64,000 nt of DNA from NCBI GenBank assembly GCA_021234155.1, contig JAJEKV010000071.1, forward strand, positions 5,206,483-5,270,482, written 5' to 3'. Shown piece after piece: positions 56,791 through 64,000 of this stretch (position 1 is its first letter; each line of letters begins with the position of its first letter). Made by a program: the position numbers and the translations under genes. Origin of the DNA: Isoetes taiwanensis. Taxonomy: Eukaryota; Streptophyta; Lycopodiopsida; Isoetales; Isoetaceae. Below the pieces are notes generated by a model, which had not been told where the DNA came from, made no database searches, and saw nothing but the letters and a program-made list of their open reading frames with translations.

Positions 56791-57479
56791 TTGGAGCAGG
56801 AAGACTAGTGGCATTCAGGTTCAGAACTTTGCCTACGTGTCGTGTTAGGATTCGCTATGGGGGCAGAATTTCTCCTACTCAAACTTTACGTGCAATGATA
56901 TGGTAATTGGTCCGTGGAATGCTTTATGTTGCTCCACCGATCCTTTGCATAATGGAAGTTTGCCTCAACATTCTGCTTTCACCTATGTTTATTCATAATT
57001 TGCCATGTGTCGATCCCTCTCCAGTTACCTTAACACCCAACTCCTCGAGTTTATAGAGATTCAATGCTTGAGATGCAATCTCGGCCAATGCCTTACTAGA
57101 GCCATAACACACTATAAGCAAACCCTGTTTCATAGAATAGAATAAACCCTTAAGTTTTATTAAATGCGACCCAGATTAATGCTAATGGCGATCGGACGAC
57201 CCAAAACTCTCGGAGCAGGGTGTTAAGGACCAATTATCATATTGGAGAAGCAAGGTAATTGATCCTCCATTCTACAACAGAGGGAGACCCTGCTCCCGAC
57301 CTCCACTTTGCGACGCTCCTCCCTCAATTACCTTACTCATATACACGAAAGGAATTAGTAGCTAAATGTGGAAAATATCCCTAGTCCTTCTAAATGTTTT
57401 TAACAAGATAGCGCACACAGTTAAGTAATTTAGCTTTGCCATTTCACATTACTCAATCAAAAAACAACATTAAAGAATG
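56791..57479. other. Non-coding, no gene recognised
   Basis: Low coding potential. It lies between the two tandem-duplication families. Confidence 0.45.
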
Positions 57480-58660
57480 TGGCAAACAAAAAATTTCATG
57501 TTCTCCACAGACCAAAACAACCTTTTATTTGCGTCTCGAAGGACCACAAATTGAATAATTTTATGTCAATTGTCATTTTGGTTAAGTTTGAAAGCACCTT
57601 TTACTTAAGATACTTTTCTCAATGGTTATACTTGGTGGACATCTTGTGTGCTATTTGTTTGAATAAAGGTTAGTAAATGGAACAGTGTCATGGCCATATC
57701 CTAGCCGTTTGGTGATTCAATCTCTTTGAATCCCGTACAAGATTCGGCCAAGAGACAACATTCCAAGTAGTTGTGACCTAGCTCGTGCATGCAATTTGGA
57801 TTAGGAAGTTACAAAACTTAAGAGGTGGTCATCTGATCTTCTTGATCAACTGCCAATTCTTAAGGTTTAACTCAAAAAATATGTTGTTAAGTGGTGAGAC
57901 TTTCATACAAGCGAAAGATCAAAAGTTTTCTGTGTAGCAGATACAATGCAGATAATTATTTGTCGGCATTCAAATTGCTTTACGATTGTCGACGACCCCG
58001 AATACATGGACCAAAATGTTTGCTCTACCTAAGCCCTTTGTTGTCAATATCACTGCTACAAAAAGTTCATGTTCTCCACCGACCAAAACAACCTCTCATT
58101 GTCTTGTTTTGCGTCTGAAGGACCACAAATTTCACAATTGTATGCCAATTGTCATTATGATTGAATTTGGAAATATCTCTTGGGCTTCATTAAAGGATAC
58201 TTGTTGGATCTTGTATGCTATTTCTTGAACAAAAGGTTAAAAAATGGAATAGTGTCATGGTCATATCCTTGCATTTGGTGATTCAATCTCTGGAATCACC
58301 AAGGTTTGAGATTTGGTCATGATGCAACATGGAGGGCAGATGTATCTTCTGCCTTAATACTAATGCCTTACTCCTAATCAGTTGGTGCATGCAATTTAGA
58401 TCATGAAGTTACAAAGCTTACGAGGTGGTCATCTGATCAATTCAAAAGGTTTAACTTGTAGTTAAGTGGTGAGACTTAGAGATCAGAAGTTTTCATTGTA
58501 GCAGATACAATACAGATGATTATTTATTGGCATCCAACAGGGATTGCGTCACGAATGTCGATGACCCGGAATACATGGACCAAAAATGTCGCTCTACATA
58601 GATCCATTGTTGTCAATATCACCACTAGAAATATCAAACAATGTGTGGTTTATCGTGGGT
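57480..58660. repeat. Second tandem duplication, unit about 590 bp
   Basis: CATGTTCTCCACNGACCAAA at about 57497 and 58067, GTGGTCATCTGATC at about 57826 and 58424, and AATACATGGACCAAAA(A)TG at about 58002 and 58572 give a period of 570-600 bp for two copies. The copies differ by several indels. No gene recognised. Confidence 0.72.
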
Positions 58661-58679
58661 CCTGGTATCCACCAAATTG

Positions 58680-59566
58680 GAGTTCTAAAGGTCTCAAAAG
58701 TCTAACGAACGTGCCATGATTTGCCACGTCATATAGCCCGTGCACGTGCCATAAATATCAACCGTCGGATAAATACGGCGCGTGCGGGATACGCACGCTG
58801 CCATTTAAGGCACGCGTGCTTGACTACGCTGTTTTTTTGGAGTCGTATTTCTTTCCCGAAATGGGGATTAAATGGTATTTCATATTTCTTATTTAAAAAA
58901 TAGTAATTAATTGTAGTTTAATTTATTGTTTTTTATTATTCCTTTGTGCTTTAGCGATGGCGGATGGAGAGCTGCCATTACCACCTCTTCTTTTCCTGTG
59001 GTGCTTGATGCTTCCGGTGCCTCCTATTTAATGCCACTCCCTTTCCTGTATTTCTCCATTCTTCTTCCTCTTCATTTTCAATTTTCAATCTTCTAGCCCT
59101 TTTTTCCTCCTAATTCAGGTCTCCTTTCTATCCCAAGTCATCTATTTTTTCTTGCTTTGCAAACCCATCTTTTAGATTTGTTAATTTTTTCAAGCTGCAA
59201 TTTTAGTGAACAATGCATTCTAGTAAGCTCTCAGTTTGCTTTTTGGGTTTTCTGTTTTATATATAGCTCTGTTATTTCTCTTGAGTTTCTGGGCATGGCT
59301 TAGAATTATGAATGGAGCTAAGCTTTGGCTGATATAGTTTTTTCTTTCCGATTCGAATCTGTCATGTTGGACGGTGTATTAGGCAATGTGTTTCTTCATT
59401 TCTTTGTTGGATCGAGGAGTGATTTTACAATTTCCATTTTGTTTGATGATTCTCAGGTCTTGGAACCATCCATCGCCGGTTTATCGGCCCCAAAGCACGG
59501 CTTCTTTATTCATATTTGCGGTCCGGTCGGGGGAAGGAACAGCAAGCTCATTTGAAAGAAACAGAA
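58680..59566 (+). promoter_or_regulatory. Promoter and 5' leader of the thermospermine synthase gene
   Basis: Contains a G-box CACGTG (58743-58748), a hairpin with stem GCGTGCG/CGCACGC (58780-58798), and a pyrimidine-rich leader from about 59025. A CAG-ended acceptor at about 59457 could close a leader intron. Two upstream ORFs start at 59308 (nine codons) and 59364 (63 codons, ending at 59555, eleven bases before the main ATG). If unspliced they could dampen translation. Promoter function is inferred from position. Confidence 0.5.
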
Positions 59567-61474
<1,908 letters not shown>

Positions 61475-63249
61475 ATATACACTGCAAATACGTATTTATT
61501 GCTTGTAAATTATATCGAATTTACTATCACCATCTGGTCTCTACCAGAGATCTGATTTGTAAAACATCAACAAAAGTTCTGAATGGAAATCCATCTATTA
61601 TACACTGTCAAATGGAAATTATTATCGCAATATGATCCCTACTGAAACATCAAATCTGGAACAGAGAAGATATTCCTTTGAACATATGTGACTAAGGATT
61701 CATTCTAGGTGGGTTGTGGCTGCATGATGTGAAGTGTCTTCTTTATGAGCCCTCCATCAAATCTATCATTCATTATTGCAAAAGATTGTCCATTATCTGC
61801 GTTTGTAGCTGAAGTATGCTAGGCGAGGGAGGCTTAGCAGTAGGAACTCTGAGTAAAGAAGGTTTTTCCGATTGAAAACCAGCCTATTGAATTAGAACAC
61901 TGTACACAAAATGAACTCAAATTATGCAATGGTGCCTTATATGTTAGTAGTAGGATCTTGGTAAGAGTATGAATTCACCGTACTTATCATTGCATCCACC
62001 ATTTGATGCTCCCAAAAAGACTACCTCACAAAAAGCTATTGGAAGGTGTTTAACAAAGGGTGTCACCGTACTCATCATAGCATCCACCATTTGATGCTCA
62101 CAAAAAGCTACCCACGAAAAGCCTATGCAAAGTGTTTAACAAAGTGTCTATAAACTATTGGTGTAGCTTTGCCATGTCCCTTTCCCATGAGTTAAGACAA
62201 TTATGACTTATCTAATAATAAATCCCAATGCCATGGCTCTATGCACACCACAGTCATTAGTAGACTGAGACTCTCTTTGCTAGTCTAGCTATGGGACATG
62301 GCTAGTCTAGCTATAGGATATGGCAACACCATTCTCTCTATAAACTAAATTTTCCTTAGAGCTATTTGCAATCCAAGTACCGCCTTTTAAGAGGCATGCC
62401 AATTTCAAGGAGCAAGACAAGAAGCATATATATTTACCTCTAAATGCAACCATCCTTTGAGAATTGGAAGGCGTGAAATGGACAAAGCAAGTTTGATGAA
62501 TTAATTTCCATATAAATATTTCAAAAAATTATTGACAAGGGGACCATACAAGAGACCCAAAAAATTATGGATAGATATAAGACTATATTGTAGACCCAAA
62601 TGATTACGGACAGATATATCAAACACGTGTAATTGTTAAGTGGGAAGTTTCACTTGCGCATACCAAAGATGCTAAGATAACCTAAAACTATACTATGCAT
62701 CTCCATCTAAGACATGTCATATGAATGCCTCCATCTTCCAAAGCATAGGTGGATGGCTTCTATATCAAATCCACCTACTTTTTTCGAAGGCAATGGTGCA
62801 AAATCTGGTTTCATTTTCTGAAGATTTAGTCAAGTTTGCTAGGAGAAATCATCACAACTGAATCATTTTCTTTTATTAAAATAGATGCACGAGCATTTAT
62901 TTGAGAAAAATAACATCTAATTCACTTGGTAGCTGGAATTATAGGAACAATTTATGGGATCTTGTAACATTTTGCTTTCATGCAAAATGCAAAATGTCTA
63001 ATTAATACGGGCAATATCCTTTTTTCCATGTTTAATATTTTATGTATAGCTTTCGAGTTAGAACTGACTATACCTCTATGTTCTATGATTTATGGATACT
63101 CGAAATGGTATACAATGAAGGATAATATGTTTTGTAATCGACCATATAAACACATGAAATAGATAGGTCTTATGAAAGGGAACACAGAGATATCAAGGGC
63201 AAATACATAAATCTGTACATTAGTCTTTGCTGCTAGCCCCACAGGTCAA
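61475..63249. other. Intergenic, with an 87-bp tandem duplication
   Basis: About 61969-62150 contains two copies of a unit with GCATCCACCATTTGATGCTC and GTGTTTAACAAAG. GCTAGTCTAGCTATGG-type repeats follow near 62278-62325. No gene recognised. The first few hundred bases are probably ACL5 3' untranslated sequence. Confidence 0.5.
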
Positions 63250-63762
63250 AGTACATGAGCTCATTGCCCAAGTGGACAGGTGGCATTGGTATAATAGATT
63301 CCTTAATACAGAGTAAGGTCCTCAATACAAAATTCATTTGGAGGCTCCTGAATGGTGAGGATGTCTCTTTGATCTACACCTTCTCAAACAATCTCTGGGT
63401 CATTGTATCCCCCCAGGCAAAAAAGTAGTCAAACCAGTTCCTTCTTGGACACTATTTCACCCTCGAGCCTTTTCCAAATGTTTTTGTTTTCCTATGAGGA
63501 TTATTGGCAATGTACGATGCAGTCAGATATTTATTCTGGCCCCATTTTGGCTGTGTCCTTCTATCTATACCCTAATAAAATTCCATGGTGGTAGGTGTCA
63601 TTGTTGTCAGACCTCTCAGCTTCTCCACTTGTTGCATAGGTTCATCCTCTTACACAAAGGCAATGGGTTCTAACAGATATCGTCCTATCGATTCAAGCAT
63701 AGTATGAAGGTGACTGCCTCTTATCGTAGCCTGAGTTTCAAAAAAAAAAAAAAAAAAAAAAA
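63250..63762 (+). mobile_element. 5'-truncated LINE fragment with poly(A) tail
   Basis: The plus strand at about 63265-63430 encodes KWTGGIGIIDSLIQSKVLNT, then KFIWRLLNGED and a LWVIV block. This resembles the GGLGI...N..L..KW.WRL region downstream of the RT in plant LINEs. A run of about 23 As at 63740-63762 closes the element, as expected for target-primed reverse transcription. The 5' parts are missing. Confidence 0.5.
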
Positions 63763-64000
63763 TATTATACTCTCACGTTAGTATAAGTTTATATAAGGTA
63801 GCATAGAATTTGCCTTTTATAGTGGAGGTCGTTGTCATGGACAGAATTACCTTTGGGTTATCATGAGGATATTTACAAAGGCAAGCAGCTCCATATAGCA
63901 TCTATTTTTAGTTCCAGTGACACTATGACACATCACCAGGGTATAGGTAGACCCTTATGGATCACTAGGGGTTAATCTGGGTTAACTTGAAAGGGCTTTT
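63763..64000. other. Non-coding edge of window
   Basis: No feature recognised. Confidence 0.4.

Overview
This window is nuclear DNA of a land plant. The evidence is GT-AG (and one GC-AG) introns of about 80-120 bp, Ty1/copia and Ty3/gypsy elements primed by initiator tRNA-Met, and an ACAULIS5-type thermospermine synthase gene. The species cannot be named. Two features, a Tf2/Tcn1-like gypsy element and a pseudogene resembling DUF7869 proteins, are ones I associate more with lycophytes, ferns, mosses or algae than with typical angiosperms. That lineage hint is weak. Only one host gene looks intact; almost everything else is transposable-element DNA and captured gene debris.

Left flank (1-13134). 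A long imperfect inverted repeat (585-1350) is followed on the minus strand by exon blocks of three unrelated membrane-protein genes: a glycerophosphocholine acyltransferase (GPC1-like), a GDT1/UPF0016 cation transporter and probably a TMEM115/rhomboid-like protein. A broken pogo-family DNA transposon (4967-7288) lies between two of these exons. Then come a LINE endonuclease remnant, a small TRIM-like LTR structure, a 34-bp minisatellite and the tail of an old minus-strand gypsy element.

Centre (13135-53780). This is one 40.6-kb nested insertion, proved by matching 1.6-kb LTRs, a primer-binding site, a polypurine tract and a 5-bp target duplication (accaa). I call it element A. It is a chromodomain Ty3/gypsy element with gag-pol at 46770-51511. 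It is interrupted by element B (21279-32779, duplication gcttc), a related element without pol that carries an intron-containing SART3 gene fragment. It is also interrupted by a young Ty1/copia element C (40509-45524, duplication ggatc) with a single stop codon. Without B and C, element A still has about 15 kb of unusual cargo upstream of gag: broken antisense ORFs, clusters of a GATCGCGGCCGCGATC-like palindrome, a DUF7869-like pseudogene, three tandem antisense small genes each with its own TATA box, an ORF fusing a novel N-terminal domain to histone H3, and two further unknown ORFs.

Right flank (53781-64000). The target of element A, an old Tf2-like gypsy pol on the minus strand, resumes at 53786. 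Two families of 550-600 bp tandem duplications follow, then the intact ten-exon ACL5 gene (59567-61474, plus strand), and finally a truncated LINE with a poly(A) tail.

Order of events inferred from nesting: old gypsy element, then A inserted into its pol, then B and C inserted into A. In-frame stops in A and C are all explicable as C-to-T or G-to-A changes, as expected for DNA that was heavily cytosine-methylated.
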